38,221 bases of DNA from Pseudanabaena biceps PCC 7429 (GTDB taxonomy: Bacteria > Cyanobacteriota > Cyanobacteriia > Pseudanabaenales > Pseudanabaenaceae), in contig NZ_ALWB01000019.1 in the NCBI RefSeq assembly GCF_000332215.1, positions 1 through 38,221 of the forward strand. The letters are read 5' to 3'. The notes beneath the pieces were generated by a model that was not told where the DNA came from, ran no database searches, and was given only the letters and a program-made list of their open reading frames with translations. Positions 8,048 to 17,236 of this stretch are shown here, piece after piece (within the stretch, counting starts at the first letter, position 1; every line of letters begins with the position of its first letter). Made by a program: the position numbers and the translations under genes.

Positions 8048-8380
8048 TTATTTTCCAGCCAAGCGTTTCTCGGTATTTTGAATTGCTTTAACTGCATAGA
8101 CATTGTTGGGGCGCAGCTCTAAAGCACTTTTAAAATTGGTCAAAGCTGTTTTGTAATCTTTTTTGTTATAGGCTGCATAGCCAGCTCTCATAAATGCATC
8201 ATATTTAATCGTGTTTGGACTCTTAGTAGCAGTTCCTTTAGTCTTATCAACCATCAGATCCTTGTTAGCGACTGAGACTTTGTTCGCGAGATAGGATTCG
8301 TTCTGAGGCTGTGCCGCATGAGACAAATCAGAAATCAAAAATGAACTGCTGGCAAGGGCAAATATTAGTAGTTTTTTCAT
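8048..8380 (-). CDS. Secreted small TPR protein
   Basis: The 110-residue protein starts with a classical signal peptide (MKKLLIFALASSSFLISDLSHAA, probable cleavage after HAA near residue 23) and ends with one TPR motif (about residues 65-98, AGYAAYNKKDYKTALTNFKSALELRPNN) plus a capping helix. The stretch between is unstructured and Lys/Thr-rich. It is probably periplasmic and could mediate a protein contact; nothing shows a specific partner. AAAGGA lies 11-16 bases upstream of the ATG. It stands alone between a repeat-rich gap and the SLH lipoprotein gene. Confidence 0.75.
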   Translation of the reverse strand: MKKLLIFALASSSFLISDLSHAAQPQNESYLANKVSVANKDLMVDKTKGTATKSPNTIKYDAFMRAGYAAYNKKDYKTALTNFKSALELRPNNVYAVKAIQNTEKRLAGK

Positions 8381-8553
8381 AGGGAGTTTTTCCTTTATTT
8401 CTAGAAATTTCTATACTTCAAAGACTTTGATAACGACTTTAATTATGTAGCAGCAGTTCCCATTATGAAACTAAATTGTTTTTGCTGCTGCGAGCGCGAT
8501 CGCCCAAATAACCAGAGCTATAAATACAATAAATTGGTTAATTAAATCAAGAT

Positions 8554-9609
8554 CTATCGTTCTGATTCTAAAGATTTAGTAACGGAGATACCATCGGTAG
8601 CTGTGCCAAAATACCAGAGTGATGCAGCAGCTTCCGCACGGGTTACGGGCTTTTGAGGTTGCAATAATGTGGTAAAGCCGAAACTACGCCGAATATTAGA
8701 AATATCTCGCAGTTGCGCATCGGCAAAAATTGCACTCAAGGCATTTTCACTAATACGATCGCTATCCTTAAATCCCCAAGCTTGGCTGACGTTCTCTAAC
8801 GTGGCATTGGGTAGAGGTTGCCTGAGATCGAGGGGGATTTTCCATTGCACTAGCTCTTCCCGTAATAGGGGATCGTTGGGACGAAAGCGATCGCCAGTTC
8901 CACCAATCAGCCCCGCGTTAGCTAGCCCTTGGATGATCGTAAAGTCTGGATGACTACTGGGAATATCGGGAAAACTCGCCATATCCGATGACTGCGCAAA
9001 CCGAATTTGGCGACTGGGCTGATTTTTGTAGAGGCGATTATTGGTTTGCATTAGCCATCGGGCATATTCTCTGCGGGAAATTAATGTATTGGGGCGAAAT
9101 TCCCGATCAACTTTAGGGGTAATCGTTCCTAGTTTATTTAAATCCTTAATCCAATCCCTCAGGGAGGAGGGCAAGGTTTCGAGATCACTAAATTCTCCAC
9201 TTTTAGGGGAAGGATTGCCAAAGCCTATATAAAATATCGACTTGAGAGAATTCTGTTCGTTGTTCGGTGTGATCAAGCCCGACAAGGCAATCTTGGACAT
9301 TTGCATGGCCGTGGAAGCCGTCAGGGGAACAGAGATTTGATCGAGATTGGTTGTGATGTCTTGGGAAGGTGGCTTGGTAATACCATCTGAATTGCCCGCA
9401 GTCTTGACAGGACTGGGCTTGGGTTCGGGCGTTGCGCTTGGCTCTAGCGACTTTGGTTGCTCGGAGCCCGCATCAGGTGAGGGCGAACTAGCAGGAGCGA
9501 TCGCATTTTCTAAGGAATTCCCAAGGTTCGACCCTTGACAAGCACCCAACGAAAAAGCTAGCGCCCCGACTAGGGAAAAATGAAAGATTTGACGAAATTT
9601 GACGATCAT
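8554..9609 (-). CDS. SLH-domain lipoprotein
   Basis: From the ATG at 9609 the protein has 351 residues: a lipoprotein signal with lipobox SLGAC (Cys at residue 24), a Ser/Pro/Glu-rich linker (about 25-95), and S-layer homology modules in the C-terminal two thirds (FPDIPSSHPDFTIIQGLANA, GDRFRPNDPLLREELVQW, FKDSDRIS, KPVTRAEAAASLWYFG). SLH domains bind pyruvylated wall polymers or peptidoglycan, so it probably tethers the envelope. A longer reading from 9645 would overlap the upstream antiporter gene and place 12 residues before the signal; I prefer 9609. The 3' end of the antiporter gene lies 13 bases upstream, so the two may be co-transcribed. Confidence 0.85.
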   Translation of the reverse strand: MIVKFRQIFHFSLVGALAFSLGACQGSNLGNSLENAIAPASSPSPDAGSEQPKSLEPSATPEPKPSPVKTAGNSDGITKPPSQDITTNLDQISVPLTASTAMQMSKIALSGLITPNNEQNSLKSIFYIGFGNPSPKSGEFSDLETLPSSLRDWIKDLNKLGTITPKVDREFRPNTLISRREYARWLMQTNNRLYKNQPSRQIRFAQSSDMASFPDIPSSHPDFTIIQGLANAGLIGGTGDRFRPNDPLLREELVQWKIPLDLRQPLPNATLENVSQAWGFKDSDRISENALSAIFADAQLRDISNIRRSFGFTTLLQPQKPVTRAEAAASLWYFGTATDGISVTKSLESER

Positions 9610-9622
9610 AACCACATTCTTA

Positions 9623-11425
9623 CTAAGCCTTGCCATCAATCTCAACCAGATCGCTGCTAGGCGGCAATAGAGGCGCGATCACTGGCAATACACAGGCAAT
9701 CTCAGGTCGGAAATTCGCATAGCGGCTGCGCCGTACAGCATTAATTTCTGCTTGAATATCCTGTGACTTTTCACCCAGACAGATCAACAGGTGCGTTGAC
9801 AACTCTAAACTAGCCTCGAAGGTCGGATGGACTACCTCCTTTGCCCCAAGTTGATAGAGCGTATCGATATCAGCATCTTTATCTGCTCTTGCCACGATGT
9901 CTATCGCGGGCGACATCCCCACGGCTCGCTGCACTGCCAGTCTAGTGGCGATCGGATCTGAAATAGCAATCAGCATTGATCGCGCATGGTCGATTTCCGC
10001 TTTTTCTAGCACCAAAGGGCTAGCGCAGTTACCATACAAGTAAGGGATATTTTGCGCCCTTAAAATCTGTACTTTAGATTCCGCCTCCTCAATCACCAAT
10101 ACAGAATAGCCCTTCGATTGCAATAAGGTCACAATGCCCTGTCCAATCCTTCCGTAGCCACAGACCACCACATGATCCTTAAGTACGGCATTCACAGAAA
10201 TTTCCTGTGGCATATCCAACTTGTTCATCCAAGTTTTGAGCAATGGGACTTTTTCCAACAGCAATAAAATCTGCGGTGTCGCCTTGAGTAAGAAAGGGGT
10301 AACCATCAGAGTTACGGCAGTTGTCCCTAAAATCAGCAAATAGACCCGCCGTGAAACTAAACCTAGTTTCTGCCCCTCACTGGCTAATACAAAGGAAAAT
10401 TCACCAATCTGGGCTAGCCCCAGTCCCGCAAAAATGGCAACTCGCAGGGGGTAGCGAAAAAAGCTCACCAAGGGGACAACGATCAGAAATTTGCCGATCA
10501 TCACGATCGCCACAAGACTGAGAATTAACTCCCAGTTTTGAATTAAAAATAAGGGATCGATCAGCATCCCGATCGCCGCAAAAAACAATGTAGCAAATAC
10601 ATCGCGCAGTGGCTCCACATAGGTGAGAGCCTGATCGGCATATTCCACCTCCGAGATCATCAAACCCGCCACAAAGGCTCCCATTTCAATCGATAAGCCT
10701 AAATGTTCGGTCAAAAGGGCAATCCCCAAGCAAAGCACGATCACACTTAATAAAAATAATTCGCGGCTCTCGGTACTCGCGACCCACCGTAAAAAGGGTG
10801 GGATCAACCAGATGCCTGCGGCGATCGCTCCACCAGCAAATAAAGCAGTTACGGACAAAGCCTTTACCACTTCAACACCAACCGTTTCAGGATGATCTAA
10901 GGCAGGTAATACCGCCAACATCAAACCCAGAGCCAAATCTTGAATGATTAACATCCCCAAAGTTACCTGTCCCTGTGCAGACTCGGTTTCATTGGTTTCC
11001 ATCAAACTTCTTAGCACTACCGCCGTGGACGATAGCGACAGGATCCCGCCCAGAAAAACACCTTGAACGGGGGTATCGACCCATCCTACGAATACCGATA
11101 GGACTGTAGTTAAGGCGATTGTGAGCAAAATCTGTAATGTACCGCCCCCAAGGGCGATCGCTCTCACCTTGTTTAATTGCTTCAGGGAAAACTCCACTCC
11201 GAGCGCAAATAACAAGAAGGCAACACCAAACTGGGCGAGGGTCTCTACCTGAATCAATTCTTTGATCAGTCCTAAACCCGTCGGACCAACGATAATGCCA
11301 CCAAAGATGTAACCCAATAAAACTGGTAATCGCAGGGCCGCCGCTAGTAATCCACCAAAGGAGGCTGCCGCAAGAACAGTTACTAAATCCACAATTAACC
11401 GAAAATCTTCTTGCACAGAAATCAA
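9623..11425 (-). CDS. Kef-type cation/proton antiporter with TrkA-N domain
   Basis: The 600-residue CPA2-family transporter has 12-13 membrane segments over about residues 8-385 (GYIFGGIIVGPTGLGLI, LSLSSTAVVLRSLME, MGAFVAGLMIS, IGEFSFVLASEGQ are family motifs), then a cytoplasmic TrkA-N nucleotide-binding domain from about residue 415 (VVVCGYGRIGQGIV, the Rossmann loop). It should exchange K+ or Na+ for H+ across the plasma or thylakoid membrane and sense NAD(H)-type ligands. Resemblance is to YbaL/KefB-type proteins. The start is unclear: TTG at 11425 and GTG at 11416 are both possible, with no strong ribosome site; an upstream ATG at about 11443 runs into a stop. Confidence 0.9.
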   Translation of the reverse strand: MISVQEDFRLIVDLVTVLAAASFGGLLAAALRLPVLLGYIFGGIIVGPTGLGLIKELIQVETLAQFGVAFLLFALGVEFSLKQLNKVRAIALGGGTLQILLTIALTTVLSVFVGWVDTPVQGVFLGGILSLSSTAVVLRSLMETNETESAQGQVTLGMLIIQDLALGLMLAVLPALDHPETVGVEVVKALSVTALFAGGAIAAGIWLIPPFLRWVASTESRELFLLSVIVLCLGIALLTEHLGLSIEMGAFVAGLMISEVEYADQALTYVEPLRDVFATLFFAAIGMLIDPLFLIQNWELILSLVAIVMIGKFLIVVPLVSFFRYPLRVAIFAGLGLAQIGEFSFVLASEGQKLGLVSRRVYLLILGTTAVTLMVTPFLLKATPQILLLLEKVPLLKTWMNKLDMPQEISVNAVLKDHVVVCGYGRIGQGIVTLLQSKGYSVLVIEEAESKVQILRAQNIPYLYGNCASPLVLEKAEIDHARSMLIAISDPIATRLAVQRAVGMSPAIDIVARADKDADIDTLYQLGAKEVVHPTFEASLELSTHLLICLGEKSQDIQAEINAVRRSRYANFRPEIACVLPVIAPLLPPSSDLVEIDGKA

Positions 11426-11581
11426 CTTAAGAACATTGCCATCTCTACTTTAGCTTGGATTTAGAACCCCTAAAGCAAAAGAAGCGGCTTCGATATTCAT
11501 TAGCCTCATCCCCCATAGCAAGGCTAAAGCATTGTTCCGTGGGGTTTTCACGTACGCAGACAAAAAAATTATTTTTTTGCT

Positions 11582-11609
11582 TGTCAATACTGCAAAGTAT
11601 GTTATTATA
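11582..11609 (+). promoter_or_regulatory. Promoter of tRNA-Arg
   Basis: TTGTCA (11582-11587) and TATTAT (11604-11609) are separated by 16 bases and lie 16 bases before the tRNA 5' end, a near-consensus sigma-70-type promoter. Confidence 0.7.
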
Positions 11610-11625
11610 AGATTCGCGAGTTAAG

Positions 11626-11699
11626 GGCTTGTAGCTCAGTGGACTAGAGCACGTGGCTACGGACCACGGTGTCGGGGGTTCGAATCCCTCCTGGCCCGT
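11626..11699 (+). tRNA. tRNA-Arg (anticodon ACG)
   Basis: A full cloverleaf fits 74 bases: D arm GCTC/GAGC, anticodon stem CGTGG/CCACG with loop CTACGGA (anticodon ACG, reading CGN Arg codons after A-to-I editing), five-base variable loop, T arm GGGGG TTCGAAT CCCTC, discriminator G, no encoded CCA (TCC follows). The acceptor stem GGGCTTG/CTGGCCC carries a G-U pair and a U-U mismatch at 6-67, unusual for this tRNA. Promoter and terminator flank it. The protein frame antisense to it contains GQEGFEPPTP, a known false gene arising opposite tRNAs. Confidence 0.92.
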
Positions 11700-11708
11700 C
11701 CTAATAAA

Positions 11709-11742
11709 CAAAAAAAGCAGCACTAGGTGCTGCTTTTTTTGT
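11709..11742 (+). terminator. Rho-independent terminator of tRNA-Arg
   Basis: Arms 11710-11723 and 11727-11740 pair perfectly (AGCAGCAC/GTGCTGCT with an A7 lead and T7 tail) around TAG, beginning about 10 bases after the tRNA 3' end. A textbook intrinsic terminator, functional in either direction. Confidence 0.85.
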
Positions 11743-11765
11743 GCCGCCTTCTAGAATTAAGACAT

Positions 11766-11820
11766 AAACCCGAAGAAGAGAAGGTTGGCGCTTCGCGCCA
11801 ACCTTCTCTTCTTCGGGTTT
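11766..11820. repeat. Family A hairpin, perfect 26-bp stem
   Basis: Arms 11766-11791 and 11795-11820 are perfect around TTC, with AAACCCG at the base and TTGGCGC at the top. It is flanked by GACATA on the left and GATTTTGTCC on the right, the same flanks as the copies at 18256-18310 and 27899-27947. Confidence 0.9.
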
Positions 11821-11937
11821 GATTTTGTCCTATTGCGAGGGGCAACAGCTATATTTTCTAAGAATTCTATCTAGGAGTTCTATTTAGTTTTGTTGTTTTC
11901 ATTAAGTAGTTCGGCATAATTAAACTTAAAACCTAGA

Positions 11938-11972
11938 AGAGCATACCGCCCGCGTAGCGGGCGGTATGCTCT
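11938..11972. repeat. Family A hairpin, CCGCCCGC/GCGGGCGG type
   Basis: Arms 11938-11953 and 11957-11972 pair perfectly around GTA, inside AAAACC/GGTTTT. TAAGTAGTTCGGCATAATTA precedes it (from about 11903), identical to the lead of the copy at 27987-28037. It ends 14 bases before the ccmN stop codon and so sits at the 3' end of the carboxysome operon. Confidence 0.85.
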
Positions 11973-11985
11973 CTGGTTTTGGTTT

Positions 11986-12909
11986 TTAATTTTGGGGATA
12001 GAGTCGTTTGATATAGCGATTAATTTGGGATTGGGCATAGGCTTTAGCCTGTGCTGAATTCACTGCAAGTGCTGACATATCTGCTTCCATCGGCTTTACT
12101 TCATCATGAATTTGCTCAATTTGTTCATTGGCAGAGGCGACAGTTTCTACCGATCGCTCACCGATCGCTTCCGTAGGAATTTCAACTTGAGTCTCGGTTA
12201 CTGTCCGCTCAATAGAATTAGCAATCACACTCTCAGGGGTAGCGGTAACGCTAGTATGCAAGTAAGTTTCCGTGGTTGAGCGTTCGATAAAGTTGTCAGA
12301 GATGGCATCCTCAGCCATAGAGTTAGCAGCATTTTGGGCAATCCCCTTTCTAAATACCGAGCCCTGCATGAACTGATTGCCTAAAGGTTGATTACTTAAA
12401 TTACCTATTAAATTATTTAAAGGTTGGCTAGCTAAGGGCTTTGCGGAGGAATAAGTGTGAGTGAAAGAATGATTTGTAGGTGAAGTGCCGCTACTGCTCA
12501 TCTCCAATTCTTGGGCGATCGCAGGGCTGGTTTCTTTTTCCGCTGCACTTTGCTCTAAGCCACTGATCAAGGAGCAAGGAGGGACGATCGCCCCTTTGGC
12601 AATCACCGCACGCACAATGGAACTCGATGCGCCTATACAGGCTCCTTCTCCGATCTTACTATTGCCATAAACCAACACCCCAGCACCCAAATTTGCCCCA
12701 GCCCCAATTTCTAATAATCCATCTTGGGCGTGAAGTACAGCCCCCATGCCAATACATGCACCCGCAGCAATGGTAATACGGCTTCCCAAATCAGCTTGAA
12801 TCAAAACTCCCGAGGCGATCGCTGCATTCTGATCGATTACTACATCCCCACAAACGTAGGAGCGAAAATCTCCGATCGGTTCTAAAGGTGGTAAGTAGTT
12901 CGATTGCAT
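11986..12909 (-). CDS. ccmN: Carboxysome assembly protein CcmN
   Basis: From ATG at 12909 the protein has 307 residues. An N-terminal left-handed beta-helix of hexapeptide repeats (VCGDVVIDQNAAIASGVLIQ, GAGANLGAGVLVYG) binds the gamma-CA-like domain of CcmM. A long variable Ser/Thr/Glu-rich linker follows, and the last 20 residues form an amphipathic helix (AYAQSQINRYIKRLYPQN), the encapsulation peptide that recruits CcmK shell proteins to the condensed RuBisCO core. Length is greater than some homologues because of the linker. A GTG at 12954 would add 15 residues that look unrelated to the family, so the internal ATG is preferred. It is the last gene of the ccm operon, separated from ccmM by a family B element. 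Confidence 0.92.
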   Translation of the reverse strand: MQSNYLPPLEPIGDFRSYVCGDVVIDQNAAIASGVLIQADLGSRITIAAGACIGMGAVLHAQDGLLEIGAGANLGAGVLVYGNSKIGEGACIGASSSIVRAVIAKGAIVPPCSLISGLEQSAAEKETSPAIAQELEMSSSGTSPTNHSFTHTYSSAKPLASQPLNNLIGNLSNQPLGNQFMQGSVFRKGIAQNAANSMAEDAISDNFIERSTTETYLHTSVTATPESVIANSIERTVTETQVEIPTEAIGERSVETVASANEQIEQIHDEVKPMEADMSALAVNSAQAKAYAQSQINRYIKRLYPQN

Positions 12910-12958
12910 TACATTAATTGTTAAATTCTTTGAATTCGATGACCTTGAGATCACCTAA

Positions 12959-13061
12959 TACCAATTCACGAAAGTGTGACCACACTTTTGTGAATTAAAC
13001 ACTAAACCTAGTAAAAGTTTTCAAATTAAGAAATGGCGTAGCCATTTCTTAATTTGGTATA
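12959..13061. repeat. Family B composite element between ccmM and ccmN
   Basis: Hairpin 1 pairs AATTCACGAAAGTGTG with CACACTTTTGTGAATT with one G-U; hairpin 2 has perfect 15-bp arms 13023-13037 and 13041-13055 around GTA. The ends are TACCAA and TTGGTATA, and the join contains ACCTAGTAAAAG. A shorter hairpin (13099-13110 with 13114-13125, one mismatch) follows before ccmM. Since both flanking genes are on the minus strand in an operon, these structures would lie in the polycistronic message. Confidence 0.85.
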
Positions 13062-13151
13062 ACTTTGTGGTCAAAGCCGATTGTATATAGGTTTGGATAG
13101 AGAACCTCGCGAAGCAAGGTTCTCTAAAACCATCATTTATCCCACTTAATC

Positions 13152-15242
13152 TTACTTAGCAGGGCGTTGGATAATGCCTTCAAATACGCGGCGCTTTGCC
13201 TTGGTATCAATACCGAGCAAACGCACATATTCATCGCCATGTTCCGCAAGACAAGCTTCTAAAGCACGAATTACTTCAGACTCATTTGCCGCTGCGATCG
13301 GCGAGCAGCTATGCCAAGAACTAGTACGGAAATGACGCTCATCCGCATGTTCTGTACCGATACGATAGCCTTGAGACAATAGCTGACGAATCCGCGCCAA
13401 CATATCCGCGCTGAGTTTGCCAGCAGCACCACCACCGTAGGAACTATTACTAGAGTTGCTGACCTTAACTGCTGTCCTTGTTGCGGCAATGGGTTGACCG
13501 CCAGGACGATGTACTAGCAATTCCAGCACCCGACGTTTTGCTTTGGTATCCACCCCAACAAGACGCACATACTCATCACTATATTCAGCAATATAGGACT
13601 CTAAAGCAGCGATCGCTGCCGATGGGCTATTGGCAGTAATAGCAGGAAGGGTTTGCCAAGAAGTTGTCCGAAAATGACGCTCATCGGCATGTTCGACACT
13701 AATGCGATGACCTTGCGCCAAAAGCTGCCCCACGGCTGTCGATACATCACTAGCAGCACCATTACCATTGCTGCTACTCCGAGGAGCGCTATAGGTCGTA
13801 GCAGTACCACCACTGGACTGACCAATACTCACCGCATTGCCATCGGCTCGTTGAATAATAGTTTCGACTACACGACGCTTAGCTTTAGGATCGACTCCTA
13901 CTAAACGTACATACTCACCTTCATGCTCTGCCAAGATATTGTTTAAAGCCGCGATGACGCTGGATTCACTTGAGGCATCGATCGCAGGACCAGTCATCCA
14001 TGCAGCCGAACGAAAACGGCGAGCATCGGCATACTCAGTACTAATGCGATAGCCTTGGGCAAGGAGTTGGCGTACTTGACCTGCAATATCAGCATTACTA
14101 CTGCTAGCTGCACCATTAGACGATGCTTTTGGGGCGCTGGAGATATGGCTAGCCCCATTGGAGGAGGCGTTGCTGATTACCGCAGGCTTGTCGCTAGGAC
14201 GTTGGATGATAGTTTCGGTAAGACGACGCTTTGCCTTGGGATCTACACCAAATAAGCGTACGTACTCGCCTTCATTTTCGACCAGCGCTGCTTGAACTGC
14301 CGAAATTACGGTTGAGGCTTCAGATGAGTGTGGAATTGCACAGGATTGCCAAGATCCAGTGCGGAATCGACGCTCATCGGCATACTCCGCCGCGACATGA
14401 TATCCCTGAGCTAAGAGTTGTCGTATTTGCTGCGCTAAATCCCCAGTCATAGGTTCGTTCCTCTGTGCGTTTGTATTTGTGCTTGGGTTTGTGCTTGGAT
14501 TTGTACTTGAGTTGGTACTTGAATTTGTAAAATTTTGATTGGTTTGATTAGTTTGATTAAAATCTTGCTTCTTAATTTGCGTGCTAGCAGCAGAGTTGCT
14601 AATGGGCGGTGACGAATTCTGTTGCTGGCGAATCGGTGTAATGCAGGCAATATCAGCAGCACAGCGATAACCCTGTCGCAAGGAATCGTTGATACCGATA
14701 ACATGACTCGCAAAGTTTTGATCTGATTCCCGTACATTCGGTAGCAGATCGGCTTGTTGCTGCGTTGTAATCACTGCACCAGAGGGAACATATCTACCCG
14801 CAGGAATTTCTACATCTTGGACGAGAGCATGTAAGGAAATAATACAGCCGTCTCCAACTCGCGCATTAAATACCGTCGAGCGGAACCCAATAAAGCAATT
14901 ATTGCCAACATATGCAGGACCGTGAATTAACGCCATGTGCGTGATTGAGGTACTATCGCCAATCCAGACGGAATATTCTTTTCCGTCATCGCCAATCACG
15001 CGACCTTTTTCGAGCCCATGGATAACAACTCCATCTTGGACGTTTGTACTATTACCAATGTGAAAAGGATTGCCCTCATCCGCACGAATTGAGGTGCCTG
15101 GAGCAATCAAAACATTAGCGCCGATATATACGTCGCCAATTAGATTGGAAAAAGAATGGACGTAGGCGGATGGATCGATTTGGGGTTCTGCCAAATTCCT
15201 AGACCAAGGTGTAGGTGGGGCAGCAAAGCTACGAACTACCAT
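13152..15242 (-). CDS. ccmM: Carboxysome scaffold protein CcmM (long form)
   Basis: The 696-residue protein organises RuBisCO in the beta-carboxysome. Residues 1-200 are a gamma-carbonic-anhydrase beta-helix: the three zinc-ligand histidines are present (H75 in VVIHG, H102 and H107 in THMALIHG), as are C194 and C200, the positions of the activating disulfide described for the Thermosynechococcus CcmM. Residues 205-264 are an Asn/Thr/Ser-rich linker. Four RuBisCO-small-subunit-like domains follow (about 269-348, 387-466, 502-580, 613-694), each with [19 protein letters not shown] and YVRLxGxDxKAKRR; they bind and cross-link RuBisCO. A ribosome site before M265 should give the short linker-free form. 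The start at 15242 places the catalytic domain correctly. It lies between ccmL and ccmN. Confidence 0.96.
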   Translation of the reverse strand: MVVRSFAAPPTPWSRNLAEPQIDPSAYVHSFSNLIGDVYIGANVLIAPGTSIRADEGNPFHIGNSTNVQDGVVIHGLEKGRVIGDDGKEYSVWIGDSTSITHMALIHGPAYVGNNCFIGFRSTVFNARVGDGCIISLHALVQDVEIPAGRYVPSGAVITTQQQADLLPNVRESDQNFASHVIGINDSLRQGYRCAADIACITPIRQQQNSSPPISNSAASTQIKKQDFNQTNQTNQNFTNSSTNSSTNPSTNPSTNTNAQRNEPMTGDLAQQIRQLLAQGYHVAAEYADERRFRTGSWQSCAIPHSSEASTVISAVQAALVENEGEYVRLFGVDPKAKRRLTETIIQRPSDKPAVISNASSNGASHISSAPKASSNGAASSSNADIAGQVRQLLAQGYRISTEYADARRFRSAAWMTGPAIDASSESSVIAALNNILAEHEGEYVRLVGVDPKAKRRVVETIIQRADGNAVSIGQSSGGTATTYSAPRSSSNGNGAASDVSTAVGQLLAQGHRISVEHADERHFRTTSWQTLPAITANSPSAAIAALESYIAEYSDEYVRLVGVDTKAKRRVLELLVHRPGGQPIAATRTAVKVSNSSNSSYGGGAAGKLSADMLARIRQLLSQGYRIGTEHADERHFRTSSWHSCSPIAAANESEVIRALEACLAEHGDEYVRLLGIDTKAKRRVFEGIIQRPAK
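14448..14464 (-). promoter_or_regulatory. Internal ribosome site for short CcmM
   Basis: On the minus strand AGAGGA (14464-14459) lies 8 bases before an in-frame ATG (14450-14448), codon 265 of ccmM, immediately ahead of the first small-subunit-like domain. Other beta-cyanobacteria make the short CcmM isoform by internal initiation. The product here would be 432 residues with all four RuBisCO-binding domains and no carbonic-anhydrase domain. Confidence 0.8.
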
Positions 15243-15513
15243 AATGAATCTGCACTTCTAAGATTTTTGCCTATATCTGGATTCGCAAAACCTAGACTAT
15301 AAGAACTTAAAAGTACTCCTCCAAATAACAACTTAATCGACAACGTTGGAGAAATATTATTGACTAGCGCTGATTGCCGAATATCTAACTTTGAATTAAC
15401 TTTGAATATTTAGTTCTGATTAGTTCTGAATATTAGGTGGTACTTACCAATAAATTATTAGTAAATTTTAATAAGTTATTAATAATTTATTAATTATTTA
15501 TTAATAAAAGCCA

Positions 15514-15822
15514 CTATTGCATTCTCTCACTATATTTTTTGCTATAGAGAGTGCGATCGCTCAGGCTTACAGTGTCGATGATCGCAATAACTGCTGCATC
15601 AATCGGACGGTTCTCGCTGTTCAGCACTTGTCTTGCTCCACTTCCACGGGTGAATAACACCCATTCATCCACGCCAGCGCCAACTGTATCAGTTGCCACT
15701 TCATAGTCTGAAAGCAACTGCCCTTGCAAATCGACAAGCTGCAAAAGCAGAAACTTGGTTCCAGATAAATTGGACTCTTTATAGGTACTGACGACCGTAC
15801 CGCAAACTTTAGCGATTTGCAT
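15514..15822 (-). CDS. ccmL: Carboxysome vertex protein CcmL
   Basis: The 102-residue protein from ATG 15822 is the pentameric BMC-P (CcmL/EutN) shell protein that caps the icosahedral vertices: MQIAKVCGTVVSTYKE at the N-terminus, LLLQLVDLQG, then DTVGAGVDEWVLFTRGSGAR and AVIAIIDTVSL. An upstream in-frame extension to 15903 adds 27 residues (MGSIAFQHL...) unlike any family member, so the internal ATG is correct. It follows ccmK1 by 114 bases and precedes ccmM by a 271-base AT-rich gap that contains no gene. Confidence 0.95.
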   Translation of the reverse strand: MQIAKVCGTVVSTYKESNLSGTKFLLLQLVDLQGQLLSDYEVATDTVGAGVDEWVLFTRGSGARQVLNSENRPIDAAVIAIIDTVSLSDRTLYSKKYSERMQ

Positions 15823-15936
15823 ATCGTTATAAGTACGTAACCATAAGTACGTAAATAGGTGTGAATACGAACAAGTCAAGTGCTGGAAAGCGATGCTACC
15901 CAAGCATAAAAAGCGACAGCGCTAGTTAAAACCTAA

Positions 15937-16278
15937 CTATGGACGATTCATAGGACGGATGGAGTTAACATTGTCACGGAATTGCTCGACTTCTTCGGTG
16001 TAGCGAATAGGTAGAACGTATTCGAGGTTTTCGTGAGGACGAGCAATGATGTGGGTGGAAAGCACTTGTCCGCCGTTTACACGTTTGACAGACTCAGTAC
16101 CAGCGGCTACAGAAGCTTGCACTTCGGATACGTCGCCACGAACGATTACGGTCACACGACCGCTACCGATCTTTTCGTAGCCAACCAAGGTTACGCGAGC
16201 AGCCTTGACCATAGCATCTGCTGCTTCTACAACGGCAGGGAAACCAAGGGTTTCAATCATTCCAACTGCGATCGCCAT
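15937..16278 (-). CDS. ccmK1: Carboxysome shell protein CcmK1
   Basis: The 113-residue single-domain BMC-H protein forms hexamers that tile the shell facets; the pore loop is KIGSGR (residues 36-41). MIETLGFPA near the N-terminus and the longer C-terminal tail ([19 protein letters not shown]) fit CcmK1 rather than CcmK2. It differs from the neighbouring 102-residue paralogue mainly in the regions after [10 protein letters not shown] and at the C-terminus. It is the second ccmK, 140 bases after ccmK2. AGGAGAACATGAATT lies just upstream of the ATG and provides a strong ribosome site. Confidence 0.93.
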   Translation of the reverse strand: MAIAVGMIETLGFPAVVEAADAMVKAARVTLVGYEKIGSGRVTVIVRGDVSEVQASVAAGTESVKRVNGGQVLSTHIIARPHENLEYVLPIRYTEEVEQFRDNVNSIRPMNRP

Positions 16279-16418
16279 AATTCATGTTCTCCTAAAAAAC
16301 AAATAATGAAATTAATGAAAATTTAGTCTTTTGATACCTTTTTCCGAGTGTCTTTTTGAGACAATCTTAAAAAGCATATTTAAAAGTCAACCTTAAAAGT
16401 CAACCTTAAAAGGCGACT

Positions 16419-16727
16419 TTAAAAGGCAAATTGTTCTACTTCTCGCGTATAACGAATAGGTAGCACATACTCTAGGTTCTCATGTGGTCGAGCAATGGTG
16501 TGAGTCGAAACAACTTCGCCCCCATTAACTCGATTGGCACCTTCAACACCAGCAGCGATCGATGCTTTCACCTCAGAGATATCTCCTCTAATGATGACAG
16601 TTACTCTTCCGCTGCCGATCTTCTCGTAACCCACAAGGGTGACACGAGCTGCTTTGACCATGGCATCAGCCGCTTCTACAATTGCGGGAAAGCCTCTAGT
16701 CTCGATCATTCCAATAGCGATTGGCAT
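16419..16727 (-). CDS. ccmK2: Carboxysome shell protein CcmK2
   Basis: The 102-residue BMC-H protein is the main facet hexamer. It has MIETRGFPA, the pore loop [27 protein letters not shown] and a short tail ending REVEQFAF, a combination typical of CcmK2. Being first of the K2-K1-L-M-N run matches the order in other beta-cyanobacteria. The 509-base gap upstream probably carries the main promoter. No strong Shine-Dalgarno site is evident before the ATG at 16727 (the preceding minus-strand bases read GGCTTAAATT). K1/K2 naming rests on recalled family sequences. Confidence 0.9.
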   Translation of the reverse strand: MPIAIGMIETRGFPAIVEAADAMVKAARVTLVGYEKIGSGRVTVIIRGDISEVKASIAAGVEGANRVNGGEVVSTHTIARPHENLEYVLPIRYTREVEQFAF

Positions 16728-17236
16728 AATTTAAGCCAGTATCCTTACGAATCTCTAAAAAACTGAAGTTCTCGCGGTTGTATCTATCAAAAGATGTAGA
16801 TGCACGAGCGCAACTATTGATCTTAGCTACGATCGGTTCGCTTGAAACATCAAATTTCAAATTTTTAAAACAAAATAAAAAAAGAGATGACGCTTGGCGC
16901 ACTTTTGCCGCTACTTTTTAGTAGCTGGCTTTTCGCAGCTAATTTACAGATGTTTGGTGACTCCTTGTTGCAATTAATTCCTCAATCAATCATTCAAAAT
17001 AATTGATAAGTATTTATTACTACGGATATAGCCATTTTAAATCTGAATAATCAGAGAAACTGAATAATATAAATATATTCAACTCTATCTTTATATCTAC
17101 GATAACGAGTGGCGGTACATTTGACAATATAAGCCGTCATGATAAATCTAAATAATGGATATAATCTTGGCTTATTCCCATTGCCACGCGGGATTTGCGG
17201 TTAAGAATCTGGTTGGGAATTATTTGCAGTCAAGGT
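16728..17236. other. Leader/promoter region of ccmK2
   Basis: This 509-base AT-rich gap separates ccmO from ccmK2 on the minus strand and contains no gene I can support; a 68-codon antisense-type frame overlapping the ccmK2 start is rejected. The region is long enough for an independent promoter and a structured leader. No family A, B or C hairpin occurs here, in contrast to most gaps of this size in the window. Confidence 0.6.

Noticed and set aside
11445-11723. 92-codon minus-strand frame with GQEGFEPPTP
   Set aside because: It lies antisense across tRNA-Arg and its terminator; this peptide is a well-known false translation opposite tRNA genes.
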